Part shown: one piece after another, positions 8,769-18,833 of the stretch
Position numbering within the stretch: position 1 is the first letter of the stretch
How the letters are laid out: the number at the start of each line of letters is the position of its first letter
Position numbers and translations under genes: made by a program
NCBI GenBank assembly: GCA_963828555.1
Contig: CAWHEL010000002.1
Coordinates: 1,302,001-1,366,000, forward strand
DNA: 64,000 nt
Source of the DNA: JADJPO01 sp963828555
GTDB taxonomy: Bacteria > Actinomycetota > Actinomycetes > Actinomycetales > Kineosporiaceae
Direction: 5' to 3'
Notes under the pieces: model-generated
Database searches by the model: none
The model's input: only the letters and a program-made list of their open reading frames with translations
Told to the model about the DNA's origin: nothing

Positions 8769-8825
8769 GCCGGCCCATCCCGGGGGGCGACGACACGGGG
8801 GACTGGGCTGCCTAGCCTCGCCGGC

Positions 8826-9845
8826 ATGCGACCACGGATCACCCCTCGGATCACGCCGGCCCTGACCCTGCTCGTGCTGGCGCCGTTCCTCGGCGAGGTG
8901 GTCTCCACCTCCACCACGCTGCCCGCCTTCCTGTCGCCGCAGATCGGTCTGTTCGCGATCGCCCTCTACGGAGGCGGCGCCCTGCTGATCCGTGAGGTGG
9001 TGCACCGCCGAGGGCTTGGCCTTCGCGGGCTACTGCTGCTCGGTGCCGCCTACGGGGTGTTCGAGGAGGCGCTGATGGTGCGCAGCTGGTTCGCGCCCGA
9101 GTTCTTCGACACCCCTGCAGCGGCGGCGTACAGCCGGGTCTGGGGCACGAACGTGATCCACTCGGTGCACCTGACCCTGTTCCACGTGGTGGTCAGCATC
9201 TGGTGCTCGATCACCCTGGTCGAGCTGGCCTTTCCTGATCGGCGGACGACGCCCTGGGTGGGACCGCGCGGTCTGCGTGCCGCGGCGGCCGGGCCGCTGG
9301 TGGTGTTCGCCATCTCCCTCGTCGCAGACGACTTCTTCGCCATCCCGGTGCCGCAGTTCCTGGCCGCGGGCGTGCTCACCGTGGTGCTGGTGGCGCTGGG
9401 GCTACGGCAACGCACCCGGGTGGTCTCACCCGCGCTTCCCGCGCCGCGCGGTCCACGGTTCGCGGCGCCCGCGATCGCTGCGGCCGTCGGTGCGCACTTC
9501 GTGCTGGTCTGGACCCTGCCGAACTCGCCGCTGCCCTGGCCGCTCGGCCTGCTGCTCGACGTCCTGCCGCTGGTCTGGGTGGTGCGCTACTGCCGAGGGC
9601 TGCGCTCAGAGCCGCTCGAGCGGCGCGCACCGACGGTGATCATCGGAGTGCTCACCCCGCTCCTCGTGGTCGACGTGCTGGTCGGCCTCGGCGGGCGGAT
9701 CGACCTGCTGGTCACCGCCGCGATCACCGTCAGTGGGCTGACCTGGCTGCGGCGGCGCAGCCGGCGCGTGGCCCTACCGGGGGCAGCTGAGAGCATTGAA
9801 CGCACCGAGCAGCCGGTTCAGCGCCGGCCGACCACCTTGGCGTAG
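8826..9845 (+). CDS. Multi-pass membrane protein of unknown function
   Basis: This 339-residue protein has about nine hydrophobic helices. The segment GAAYGVFEEALMVRSWF followed by VIHSVHLTLFHVVVSIW places a Glu-Glu pair and several histidines in or near the membrane. That is loosely reminiscent of intramembrane proteases or permease-like proteins, but the canonical CPBP spacing is not present, so no function is assigned. It lies downstream of the two-component pair and may be its target. Its last 28 bases overlap the 3' end of the convergent FAD oxidoreductase gene. Confidence 0.7.
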   Translation: MRPRITPRITPALTLLVLAPFLGEVVSTSTTLPAFLSPQIGLFAIALYGGGALLIREVVHRRGLGLRGLLLLGAAYGVFEEALMVRSWFAPEFFDTPAAAAYSRVWGTNVIHSVHLTLFHVVVSIWCSITLVELAFPDRRTTPWVGPRGLRAAAAGPLVVFAISLVADDFFAIPVPQFLAAGVLTVVLVALGLRQRTRVVSPALPAPRGPRFAAPAIAAAVGAHFVLVWTLPNSPLPWPLGLLLDVLPLVWVVRYCRGLRSEPLERRAPTVIIGVLTPLLVVDVLVGLGGRIDLLVTAAITVSGLTWLRRRSRRVALPGAAESIERTEQPVQRRPTTLA

Positions 9846-11257
9846 AGGTCGGGGAGCCGGTGCTGCGGGTCGTAGCGGGCCTTGACCGGGCGGTAGGCCT
9901 CGCCGCCGTAGCGGGCCCAGAAGTCGGCCTCCTCGTAGTAGGCGTCGGAGTAGAGCGACTTGTGCCCCTCGTGAGCGGCTACCGCCTGCTCGACCAGGCG
10001 GTTCACGTCGCCGTCGCGCCGGCCCGGCTGGATCGGCACGGTCCCCCAGAAGCCGACGTTGACGTAGGTCTCGCCCGGGGTGAGCGGGTAGAGCGACCAC
10101 TCGCCCCGCCCGACCAGCGGGCAGAGCCAGACCGGGGTCATCGGCACGTGCTCCAGGTACCAGTGCAGGAAGTCCGCGGTGCGCTCCAGCGGGATCTCGA
10201 CGTCCTGCACCACCCGCTCCCGGGCGGGCAGGCCGCGGCGGCGGTCGATCGCAGCGGCCACGTGGTGGCGGTTCTCCAGCCCGACGATCCGGTGGTAGAC
10301 GTCGCTGCGCCGCCAGCGGGCCGGCCACAACCGGCGCATCGTGGGGTTCTGGGCGCCGAACGCCCGCGAGCACCAGAACCAGTCGGTGTCCCAGCGCCAC
10401 AGGTAGTCGTGCACGGTCAGCGCGTCGGTGGCCCGCCGGGGGATCGAGCGGTAGTAGATGTCCTGCCCGGTGTAGTCGGACAGGTGCGCGGGCCGGGTCG
10501 AGGACCAGCGGCCGAGCACCAGGTAGACCTCTTCGCGCGAGAACACCACGCCGTCGCAGAAGTCGACGGCGTGGCCCTGCCAGGAGCCGTCGGCGACGAC
10601 CTGTCCGATCGCCGCACTGGCCGCCTCCAGGGAGTCGAAGCGCACGTTGGAGGTGGCGACATAGGGCTGCACCTCGTCCAGGGCGATCCGCAGCCGGGTG
10701 GCGTAGCCGAGGCTCCCGAAGGAGTTGGGGAAGGCGCGGAACAGCTCGGCGTGCGCGTTGTCGGGCGTGGCGGTCACCACCTCGCCGGCCCCGGTGAGGA
10801 TGTCGATCTCGCGCACGGCCTCGTGGGGGAGGCCGTTGCGGAAGGAGGAGGACTCGATGCCCAGCCCGGTGACGGCGCCGCCGAGGGTGATCGTGCGCAG
10901 CTGAGGCACGACGGTCGGCATCAGGCCGTGCACCAGGGTCACCGCGACCAGCCGCTCATAGGTGCACATGCCCTGCACGTCGGCGGTGCGCGCGGCGGTG
11001 TCGATCGAGATCACGCCGTCCAGGCCGGAGACGTCCAGCCCCGGGGTGCGGACGGCGTGGCGGGGCCGGAACAGGTTCGACGTCCGCTTGGCCAGGCGCA
11101 CCGGGGCGCCCGGCGGGACGGCGCGGTAGCTGGCCTGCAGGAGCGCCACCGCCCGCTCGTGGGCGCCACGCCCGACCGGGGCGGCGGTCATCGGAGCGAC
11201 CCGGGACGTGGTCAGCACGCTGCCGTCGGCCCGGATGTGCCCCGTGCTCGTGGTCAT
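9818..11257 (-). CDS. FAD-binding oxidoreductase, DHCR24/TmsA type
   Basis: This 479-residue flavoprotein has the PCMH-type FAD-binding domain: DVQGMCTYERLVAVTLVHGL, then TITLGGAVTGLGIESSSFRNG and FRAFPNSFGSLGYATRLRI. The C-terminal substrate domain contains the run DYLWRWDTDWFWCSRAFGAQ and ends near VNVGFWG and ADFWARYGGEAY. Relatives reduce C=C bonds in sterols (DHCR24) or the 10-methylene group of fatty acids (TmsA/BfaA, which makes 10-methylstearate with a CFA-synthase-like partner). The CFA-synthase homologue at 1696-3015 makes the second role plausible. It lies directly downstream of the DUF1015 gene (11 bases) and may be co-transcribed with it. Confidence 0.82.
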   Translation of the reverse strand: MTTSTGHIRADGSVLTTSRVAPMTAAPVGRGAHERAVALLQASYRAVPPGAPVRLAKRTSNLFRPRHAVRTPGLDVSGLDGVISIDTAARTADVQGMCTYERLVAVTLVHGLMPTVVPQLRTITLGGAVTGLGIESSSFRNGLPHEAVREIDILTGAGEVVTATPDNAHAELFRAFPNSFGSLGYATRLRIALDEVQPYVATSNVRFDSLEAASAAIGQVVADGSWQGHAVDFCDGVVFSREEVYLVLGRWSSTRPAHLSDYTGQDIYYRSIPRRATDALTVHDYLWRWDTDWFWCSRAFGAQNPTMRRLWPARWRRSDVYHRIVGLENRHHVAAAIDRRRGLPARERVVQDVEIPLERTADFLHWYLEHVPMTPVWLCPLVGRGEWSLYPLTPGETYVNVGFWGTVPIQPGRRDGDVNRLVEQAVAAHEGHKSLYSDAYYEEADFWARYGGEAYRPVKARYDPQHRLPDLYAKVVGRR

Positions 11258-11268
11258 CGGGGGCCGGC

Positions 11269-12525
11269 TCAGCCGGAGAAACGGTGCACGAACAGGCCGC
11301 TGCGCAGCTTCGGCTCGAACCAGGTCGACTTCGGCGGCATGTCGCGCCCGGTGGCCGCCACCGCAACCAGTTCGGCCACCGAGGTGGGGTGCAGGGCGAA
11401 GGCTGCCGCCCAGGTGCCGGAGTCGACCAGCCGCTCCAGCTCCGCGGTGCCCCGGATGCCGCCGATGAAGCCGATCCGGGTGTCGGTGCGTGGGTCGGTG
11501 ATGCCCAGGCCTGGGGCCAGCACCAGGTCCTGCAGCAGGGAGACGTCCAGGCCGGCCACCGGGTCGGCCAGGCGCTCTGCCGGGACCAGGTGGTCGCGCA
11601 GGCGCAGCCGGTACCAGCCTCCGGCGCAGTACATGGCGACCTCGTGCCGCCCGTCCGGTTCGGCTCCCGGGCTGCCGGCGGGGCCGAGCGTCGTGACCTC
11701 GAAGAGGCTGCCCAGGTCGGCCAGCCACCCCTGTGGCGTCCGCCCCCCGAGGTCGGCGATCACCCGGTTGTAGGGCAGGATCGCCAGCTCGTCCCCGGGG
11801 AACACCACGGCCAGGAAGGCATCGGTGCCGCCCGCACCGCCGTGGTCGGCGGAGACCCGCGCGGCGGCCGCGCTGCGGTGGTGGCCGTCGGCGACGAAGA
11901 GCTCGGGCAGACAGGTCAGGGCGTCCTCGAACTCGGCGACCTCAGCCGGGTCGTCCACCCGCCACAGCACGTGGCCGATGTCGTCGTCCGCCACCAGGTC
12001 GATCAACGGCGGGCGCTCGGTGACCCGCGTGATCAGGTCGGCCACCGGCTTCCAGGCCGGCTCACCGGGGGCGGACAGGAGGAACACCGGCTCGTCGTGG
12101 GCCGACAGCGTCTCGAGGTGGTGGACCCGGTCGTCCTCCTTGTCCGGGCGGGTGTGCTCGTGGGTCTTGATCAGGCCGGAGGTGTAGTCGAGGACGCCGG
12201 CGCAGGTCACGACGCCGGTCTGGGTGTGGCCACCGCGGCGCTGCTGGTAGACCGAGTACGAGGGGCCCGGATCGAGGCTGAGCACCCCGCGCGCGATCAG
12301 GTTGTCCAGGGCTGCGCGCCCGGCGGCATGCACCGCCTCGGAGTCCGACGGCGTGCCGTCCGGCAGCGCGATCTCGGGCCGGTTGACGTGCAGGAAGCTG
12401 TCCGGATTGCCGGCGGCGAGGGCACGCGCCTCGGCCACGTCCACGACGTCGTAGGGGGGAGCGGCGACCCGCGGGGCGAGATCGACGCGCGGGCGCAGGG
12501 CACGGAATGGTCGCAGGTCCACCAT
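11269..12525 (-). CDS. DUF1015 family protein
   Basis: This 418-residue protein starts MVDLRPFRALRPRVDLA with the family's N-terminal motif AAPPYDVVDVAEAR. It also contains SYSVYQQRR, LIKTHEHTRPDKEDDRVHHL, the histidine-rich FVADGHHRSAAA and the C-terminal KSTWFEPKLRSGLFVHRF. DUF1015 proteins are widespread, of unknown biochemical role, and often lie next to serine-biosynthesis genes, which is not the case here. A GGGAGG sequence sits about 8 bases before the chosen ATG. The upstream intergenic region contains a GAATTC-type palindrome. Confidence 0.9.
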   Translation of the reverse strand: MVDLRPFRALRPRVDLAPRVAAPPYDVVDVAEARALAAGNPDSFLHVNRPEIALPDGTPSDSEAVHAAGRAALDNLIARGVLSLDPGPSYSVYQQRRGGHTQTGVVTCAGVLDYTSGLIKTHEHTRPDKEDDRVHHLETLSAHDEPVFLLSAPGEPAWKPVADLITRVTERPPLIDLVADDDIGHVLWRVDDPAEVAEFEDALTCLPELFVADGHHRSAAAARVSADHGGAGGTDAFLAVVFPGDELAILPYNRVIADLGGRTPQGWLADLGSLFEVTTLGPAGSPGAEPDGRHEVAMYCAGGWYRLRLRDHLVPAERLADPVAGLDVSLLQDLVLAPGLGITDPRTDTRIGFIGGIRGTAELERLVDSGTWAAAFALHPTSVAELVAVAATGRDMPPKSTWFEPKLRSGLFVHRFSG

Positions 12526-12563
12526 TCGTCCATCCTCCCTCATCGGCAGGGCGAGGTGGTTCA

Positions 12564-12637
12564 CCCCCGAATTCACCCGAACCCGCCCCAGGGGCGCCGA
12601 TCCGGGTCCCAGGAGGGGGTTGTGGTGAATTCGGGAG
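12564..12637. repeat. Family B palindrome, copy 1
   Basis: CCCGAATTCACC on the left pairs with GGTGAATTCGGG on the right, with AACCC/GGGTT continuing inward. It occupies most of the 127-base gap between the divergent DUF1015 and P-loop kinase genes. Related sequences lie at 44478-44550 and 44586-44657, also in a divergent gap. Confidence 0.75.
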
Positions 12638-12652
12638 TGGGAGCAGGGCACA

Positions 12653-13231
12653 GTGAGGGTCGTGACGGATCAGCAAGGTGTGGTGTGGGTGGTGGCCGGG
12701 GCGCCGGGGGCCGGCAAGTCGACGGTGTGCGCGGCGCTGCTTGCCCAGGAGCGCCCGGTGCCGGCGCTGCTCGACAAGGACACCCTGTTCGGTGGCTTCG
12801 TCGCGGCGAGCCTGGCCGTTCACGGCCGCGACCTGGGCGAACGCGAGGGCGAGTGGTACGACGAGCACATCAAGGTGCACGAGTACACCGCGATGACCGC
12901 CGCCGCTCGGCAGATCCGCGGGCCGGGCTGCCCGGTGCTGCTGGACGCCCCGTTCACCGGTCAGATCCGTGACCCCGCCCGGTGGGCGTCCTGGGTGGTC
13001 GAGCTCGGTGGTGAGCCGGTGCGCCTGGTCTGGATCCGGTCCGACGCGGCCACCCTGCGCCGGCGGTTGATCGCCAGGGCCTCGGACCGGGACACCCGCA
13101 AGCTGGCGGAGTTCGACGCCTTCATCGCCCGGATGCAGCCCGACGTGCCCCCGCCGGCCCCCCACCTGGAGATCGACAACCGCGACGGCGCTCCGCCTGT
13201 CGCCGCCCAACTCGCCACCCTCCTGGGCTGA
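12653..13231 (+). CDS. P-loop kinase-like ATP-binding protein
   Basis: This 192-residue protein has a Walker A motif GAPGAGKST near residue 16. It follows with LLDKDTLFGGF, the region VLLDAPFTGQI (a Walker B-like strand followed by a substrate lid) and VRLVWIRSDAATLRRRLIAR, typical of nucleotide or small-molecule kinases of the AAA_33/zeta-toxin-like group. It probably phosphorylates a small molecule or acts as a regulatory NTPase. No antitoxin gene is adjacent. GTG at 12653 is used; GTG at 12662 is equally possible. Confidence 0.75.
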   Translation: MRVVTDQQGVVWVVAGAPGAGKSTVCAALLAQERPVPALLDKDTLFGGFVAASLAVHGRDLGEREGEWYDEHIKVHEYTAMTAAARQIRGPGCPVLLDAPFTGQIRDPARWASWVVELGGEPVRLVWIRSDAATLRRRLIARASDRDTRKLAEFDAFIARMQPDVPPPAPHLEIDNRDGAPPVAAQLATLLG

Positions 13232-13262
13232 CCCACCCGGCCCTACCGACCCCCGCCTCCAT

Positions 13263-13319
13263 CGAGTGGTCAATTCGGCCCCGTCTCGTGCCCGAGAACG
13301 GGGCGAAATCGACCGCTCG
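13263..13319. terminator. Long hairpin between convergent genes
   Basis: CGAGTGGTCAATTCGGCCCCG pairs, with a few mismatches, with the complementary CGGGGCGAAATCGACCGCTCG, and the inner CTCG/CGAG closes the loop. It lies between the stops at 13231 and 13413. No U-tract follows, as is common in actinobacteria. Confidence 0.6.
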
Positions 13320-13412
13320 CGTCAGTACACAGACGACCCGGGACCGTCAGATGGTGTCAGCGGACGGTCGATGCTCATCCCGCCGCGATCGTGGAACGTG
13401 CGACGAGGGGGC

Positions 13413-15065
<1,653 letters not shown>

Positions 15066-15220
15066 CGCACTCCCTTTCGTCACGCTTTGTGCCCCGAATT
15101 CGGCGCAATTGCTGCGGCCCGCGTCGGAGATTAACGCCCTGTGACAACGATACGCACCGGACCTTTGGATGACACCCATCACGCCACCCGCCCGTCGTCG
15201 CGTCGGTCCGCCCTAGAGTC

Positions 15221-16051
15221 GTGGCCGTGACGGCGACCCTGCGCACCGTTCGCGCCACCAGCTACCTCACGCCGCTGCGCGAGGGCGGGTCGTTGCCCGG
15301 CCTGGTCGAGGCGGACGACGACGGTATCTACGTGACCAAGTTCCGCGGCGCCGGGCAGGGCACGGCGTCGCTGGTGGCCGAGGTCGTGGTCGGGGAGATC
15401 GGCCGCCGGATCGGGGTGCGGGTGCCCGACCTGGTGCTGGTCGATCTGGACCCCCGGATCGCCCCGCGCGAACCCGATGAGGAGGTGCAGGACCTGCTGC
15501 GCGCCAGCGCCGGGATCAACCTCGGCCTGGACTTCCTGCCCGGGTCGGTCGGTTACGACGGTCTGCACTGGTCGCCTCCGACCGAGGACGCCGCGCGACT
15601 GCTCTGGCTCGATGCGTTCGCCGGCAACGTCGATCGCACCTGGCGCAATCCCAACCTGCTGATCTGGCACCGCACGATCTGGGCCATCGACCACGCCGGG
15701 GCTCTGGTCTTCCAGCACGCCTGGCCCGACCCCGCGGTCTGGGCTGCGCGGCGCTACGACCTGTCCGAGCACGTCCTGCTGCCGGTCGCCCGCCGGCTCA
15801 CCGCCTCGGCCTGGGCGGACGTCGACCGCGGGCTCGCGGCGTCCCTGACCGAGACAGTGTTCGACGGGGTGCTCGCGCTGGTGCCCGACGAGTGGCTGCT
15901 CAGCATGAACTCGGCCCGCTCGGACGCCGAGACCCGTGCCGTGGCCGGGCAGCCGCCGCGCGGGGTGCAGGAGTGGCGCGAGCGTTACCGGGTGCAGTTG
16001 CTGGCCCGCCTCGGTGGCGGCCGGGAATGGCAGCTGGGGCTGGTGCCATGA
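15221..16051 (+). CDS. HipA-like kinase domain protein (HipA_2 type)
   Basis: This protein of about 275 residues resembles the compact HipA-like kinase family rather than full HipA. It has YVTKFRGAGQGTASLVAEVV with a probable ATP-binding Lys, then WLDAFAGNVDRTWRNPNLL, which looks like a catalytic Asp/Asn loop, and AIDHAGALVFQHAW in the place of the metal-binding loop. HipA kinases phosphorylate proteins such as tRNA synthetases. The substrate of this subfamily is not known to me. GTG at 15221 or 15227 may start it. It overlaps the DUF3037 gene by ATGA, so the two proteins are translationally coupled. Confidence 0.75.
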   Translation: MAVTATLRTVRATSYLTPLREGGSLPGLVEADDDGIYVTKFRGAGQGTASLVAEVVVGEIGRRIGVRVPDLVLVDLDPRIAPREPDEEVQDLLRASAGINLGLDFLPGSVGYDGLHWSPPTEDAARLLWLDAFAGNVDRTWRNPNLLIWHRTIWAIDHAGALVFQHAWPDPAVWAARRYDLSEHVLLPVARRLTASAWADVDRGLAASLTETVFDGVLALVPDEWLLSMNSARSDAETRAVAGQPPRGVQEWRERYRVQLLARLGGGREWQLGLVP

Positions 16052-16428
16052 ACGAGCGGCGGCCGTTCCAGTACGCGGTGCTGCGCGTCGTCCCCCGGGT
16101 CGAGCGCGGCGAGTGCGTCAACGTCGGCGTGCTCCTGTACTGCCAGGACGCCGGGTACCTCGCCGTCGCCGTCCACCTCGACGCCGCCCGGCTGCGTGCC
16201 CTCGACCGCACTGTCGATCTCGAGGTTGTGCGCGCTGCGCTGGATGGCATCCGCGACGTGTGTGCGGGGACCGACGGCGTCGCGGCGGCCTCCTGGCCGG
16301 TCCGGGACCGGTTCGGCTGGCTGACTGCACCGCGCAGCACCGTCGTCCGAGCCGGCCCGGTGCACTCGGGCGTGACCGAGGACCCCGTGGCTCAGCTGGA
16401 CCGATTGCTCATCCGGCTGGTCCGCTGA
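16048..16428 (+). CDS. DUF3037 family protein
   Basis: This 126-residue protein starts MNERRPFQYAVLRVVPRVER and has the family hallmark GECVNVGVLLYCQDAGYLAV, with a C-terminal RFGWLTAPRSTVVRAGPVHS. DUF3037 proteins are commonly encoded right after HipA_2 kinases, as here (ATGA overlap). The pairing suggests a partner or regulator of the kinase. No DNA-binding motif is visible, so it is not an ordinary antitoxin. Confidence 0.82.
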   Translation: MNERRPFQYAVLRVVPRVERGECVNVGVLLYCQDAGYLAVAVHLDAARLRALDRTVDLEVVRAALDGIRDVCAGTDGVAAASWPVRDRFGWLTAPRSTVVRAGPVHSGVTEDPVAQLDRLLIRLVR

Positions 16429-16546
16429 CCCCCTGACCGGCGCGGGCCCGCGATGCATTCAGGTGGTGACGCAGCCCCTGGACGCGGAACAGGAGGTCCC
16501 CTAGCTCCGCGTCGGAGAGGCGGGGGCGTCGCGTGGCTCTGGTCAT
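16409..16546 (-). CDS. Small ORF, 45 aa, uncertain
   Basis: The minus-strand frame MTRATRRPRLSDAELGDLLF continues through RVQGLRHHLNASRAR, with amphipathic, helix-forming composition unlike typical antisense translation. It overlaps the DUF3037 stop region and the small membrane ORF on the other strand, so at most one of these is real. It may be the leftover start of a regulator. I see no homology that settles it. Confidence 0.25.
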   Translation of the reverse strand: MTRATRRPRLSDAELGDLLFRVQGLRHHLNASRARAGQGVSGPAG

Positions 16547-16769
16547 GCTCGCCGTGGGCCTGGCGGCACCCCTGTTCGACGTCCTGGAGAACCTGATCTC
16601 GTTCGTCGTGCTGGCGCGGCCGCACGACATCGCGCGCCCGGTCGCTCTGATGTACTCGGCGTCGGCTCTGGTGACGTCCTGTTGCTTCGCGCTGACCTAC
16701 GCCTGGGTGCCCGTCGGTCTGATCGCAGCCGCTGTCCTGCGGAGAGGGGGGCGTCGAGCGATGGAATGA
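16533..16769 (+). CDS. Small membrane ORF, 78 aa, possibly a gene remnant
   Basis: The frame encodes two hydrophobic helices, LVMLAVGLAAPLFDVLENLI and LVTSCCFALTYAWVPVGLIA, and ends RRGGRRAME. It resembles the central and last helices of a larger DUF-type membrane protein rather than a complete one. There is no clear ribosome binding site before the GTG at 16533. It ends immediately before the AT-rich promoter region of the pirin gene. Confidence 0.35.
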   Translation: MALVMLAVGLAAPLFDVLENLISFVVLARPHDIARPVALMYSASALVTSCCFALTYAWVPVGLIAAAVLRRGGRRAME

Positions 16770-16790
16770 TTCAACTATAAATTAAGTTGT
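16770..16790 (+). promoter_or_regulatory. AT-rich operator/promoter upstream of pirin
   Basis: An A+T-rich island stands out in the GC-rich sequence: CAACT and AGTTG form an inverted repeat around ATAAATTA (16772-16789). The TATAAATTA core could serve as a -10 box, so a protein bound to the palindrome would block it. The half-sites resemble MarR-family operators. The pirin ATG follows 39 bases later. Confidence 0.45.
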
Positions 16791-16828
16791 GGGAGTGCGA
16801 CCCCACCTCTGTTCTCGAGGAGATCCCC

Positions 16829-17812
16829 ATGCCTGCCGTGACCGCCGACACGCTCACCCTTCCCCGCCTCCGTGCGCTGCCTGCCGAGGCCACCGCCTGG
16901 CGAGAGCCGATCCAGGTCGTCACCGCGCATCGCCAGCTCGAGGGCGAGGGCTTCCAGGTGCGTCGCCCCTTCCCCGGCGCCCATCTCGCGCTGGCCGACC
17001 CCTTCCTGCTCCTCGACCACATGGGCGCAGTGGAGTACGCCCCGGGTGAGGCCAAGGGGGCGCCCTGGCATCCGCACCGCGGTTTCGAGACCGTGACGTA
17101 CATGATCGACGGCGCGTTCGAGCACACCGACTCCACCGGTGGGGGTGGCCTGCTCACCGACGGGTCGACGCAATGGATGACCGCGGGCTCCGGCGTCATG
17201 CACTCCGAGCTGCCGCCGGAGTCGCTGGTGCGCAGCGGCGGCCTGTTCCACGGCGTCCAGCTCTGGGTCAACCTGCCCGCGGCCCAGAAGTGGACGCCCC
17301 CGAAGTATCAGGACATCGGCGCCGGCGACTCCACGCTGCTCTCCAGCCCGGACGGCGGTGCGCTGGTCCGGCTGATCGCCGGCGATCTCGACACGCACGC
17401 CGGCCCGGGATCGACATTCACGCCGATCACCTACCTGCACGCCTCGCTCAGCCCCGGAGCGCGGCTCGACCTGCCCTGGGCGCCCGAGTTCAACGCCCTG
17501 GTCTACGTGCTCTCCGGCCGTGGTCTGGTCGGCTCCGGTGGGTCGCAGCGCTCGCTCGAGGAGGGGCAGCTGGCCGTCCTCGGTCAGGGCGAGGCGGTCA
17601 CACTGACCGGGGCGGGAACGCAGCCGCAGGCCTCACCGACCGGCTGGGAGGTGCTGGTGCTCGGCGGGCTGCCCCTACGCGAGCCGGTGGCCCGGTATGG
17701 GCCGTTCGTGATGAACACCCGTGAGGAGATCATCGAGGCGGTCGAGGACTTCCAGAACGGCCGCCTCATCCGTGACACCCCCGTGCACGCCCCTCTCCGC
17801 CCCCACGCCTGA
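16829..17812 (+). CDS. Pirin family protein
   Basis: This 327-residue bicupin has the pirin metal-binding motif WHPHRGFETVTYMIDG in the first cupin, then MTAGSGVMHSE with the third His and a Glu. The second cupin contains LVYVLSGRGLVGSGG. Some pirins are metal-dependent quercetin dioxygenases, others regulate enzymes or transcription factors; the sequence does not decide. GAGGAG lies 7-8 bases before the chosen ATG. The AT-rich palindrome upstream suggests inducible expression, as seen for pirins responding to electrophile or oxidative stress. Confidence 0.9.
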   Translation: MPAVTADTLTLPRLRALPAEATAWREPIQVVTAHRQLEGEGFQVRRPFPGAHLALADPFLLLDHMGAVEYAPGEAKGAPWHPHRGFETVTYMIDGAFEHTDSTGGGGLLTDGSTQWMTAGSGVMHSELPPESLVRSGGLFHGVQLWVNLPAAQKWTPPKYQDIGAGDSTLLSSPDGGALVRLIAGDLDTHAGPGSTFTPITYLHASLSPGARLDLPWAPEFNALVYVLSGRGLVGSGGSQRSLEEGQLAVLGQGEAVTLTGAGTQPQASPTGWEVLVLGGLPLREPVARYGPFVMNTREEIIEAVEDFQNGRLIRDTPVHAPLRPHA

Positions 17813-17935
17813 CCTTCTTCCCGTCGTCCGCCCCTGATTCCGTGCGGCTGACGCTGGCCTCATGGCGCCACTCATGCCGCACAGATTTCCGGTTCAGCCG
17901 TCGCATGGGGTGGCGGCGGGGGGCAGACTGGATGG

Positions 17936-18820
17936 ATGCCTGAGCTGCCCGAGGTCGAAGCGCTGGTGGAGTTCCTGCGCGACCGCGCGGTGGGGCGGGT
18001 GGTGGCCGGGGTCGAGGTCGGCACGATCAACGTGCTGCGCACCTACGACCCGCCACCGACCGCCCTGGCCGGGATGGCCATCGACTCCGTGGCCCGGCAC
18101 GGCAAGTTCCTCGACCTCGACATCGGCGGGCTGCACCTGATCTTCCACCTGGCCCGGGCCGGCTGGTTGCGCTGGTCCGACGCCATCCCGGACACCGTGA
18201 TCCGCCCCGGCAAGGGCCCGATCGCACTGCGGGTGCGCCTCGACGACCCCGACCGGGCGGACGGCGAACGCCAGCCGGGGTTCGACCTCACCGAGGCGGG
18301 CACGAAGAAGAGCCTGGCGGTCTATGTGGTGCGCTCCCCGCACGAGGTTCCGCGGATCGCCTCGCTCGGCCCCGACCCCCTGGCGGGGGGCTTCGACCGG
18401 GCGGCCTTCGGCGCCGTCCTGGCCGGGAGGCGGCAGCAGATCAAGGGGTTGCTGCGCGACCAGGCCGTGCTCGCCGGGGTCGGAAACGCCTACAGCGACG
18501 ACGTGCTGCACGCGGCGCGGCTGTCGCCGTTCGCGATCGCCGCCACCCTGGACGACGCCGAGGTGGACCGGCTCTATACGGCGCTGCGCGAGGTGCTCAC
18601 CGGGGCGATCGCCGCCGCCCGCGGCAAGCCGGCGAAGGAACTCAAGGACGCCAAGCGAGCCGGCATGCGGGTGCACGCCCGCACCGGGCAGCCGTGCCCG
18701 GTCTGTGGTGACGTCGTCCGCGAGGTGTCGTTCGCCGATTCGTCGCTGCAGTACTGCGCCACCTGCCAGACCGGCGGCAAGCCACTCGCCGACCGCCGCC
18801 TCTCCCGCCTTCTCAAGTAA
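17936..18820 (+). CDS. Fpg/Nei family DNA glycosylase
   Basis: This 294-residue base-excision repair enzyme starts MPELPEVEALVEFL with the catalytic N-terminal Pro2-Glu3. It has the H2TH region LLRDQAVLAGVGNAYSDDVL (usually the Asn contacts DNA) and a C-terminal zinc finger CPVC...CATC. It removes oxidised purines or pyrimidines and nicks the abasic site. The zinc-finger loop differs from classical Fpg (no KTxxxR), so it belongs to the Fpg-like group common in actinobacteria. A second glycosylase of the Nei type is at 35645-36490. Confidence 0.88.
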   Translation: MPELPEVEALVEFLRDRAVGRVVAGVEVGTINVLRTYDPPPTALAGMAIDSVARHGKFLDLDIGGLHLIFHLARAGWLRWSDAIPDTVIRPGKGPIALRVRLDDPDRADGERQPGFDLTEAGTKKSLAVYVVRSPHEVPRIASLGPDPLAGGFDRAAFGAVLAGRRQQIKGLLRDQAVLAGVGNAYSDDVLHAARLSPFAIAATLDDAEVDRLYTALREVLTGAIAAARGKPAKELKDAKRAGMRVHARTGQPCPVCGDVVREVSFADSSLQYCATCQTGGKPLADRRLSRLLK

Positions 18821-18833
18821 CTCGCCCCCGGCG

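Noticed and set aside
8826..9845. CPBP protease call for the membrane protein
   Set aside because: It has a Glu-Glu pair and histidines, but the spacing and surrounding motif EExxxR are not met, so it is left as unknown.
12653..13231. Zeta-type toxin
   Set aside because: The P-loop and size would allow it, but there is no adjacent antitoxin and the substrate-binding region is not specifically zeta-like, so only a P-loop kinase is claimed.
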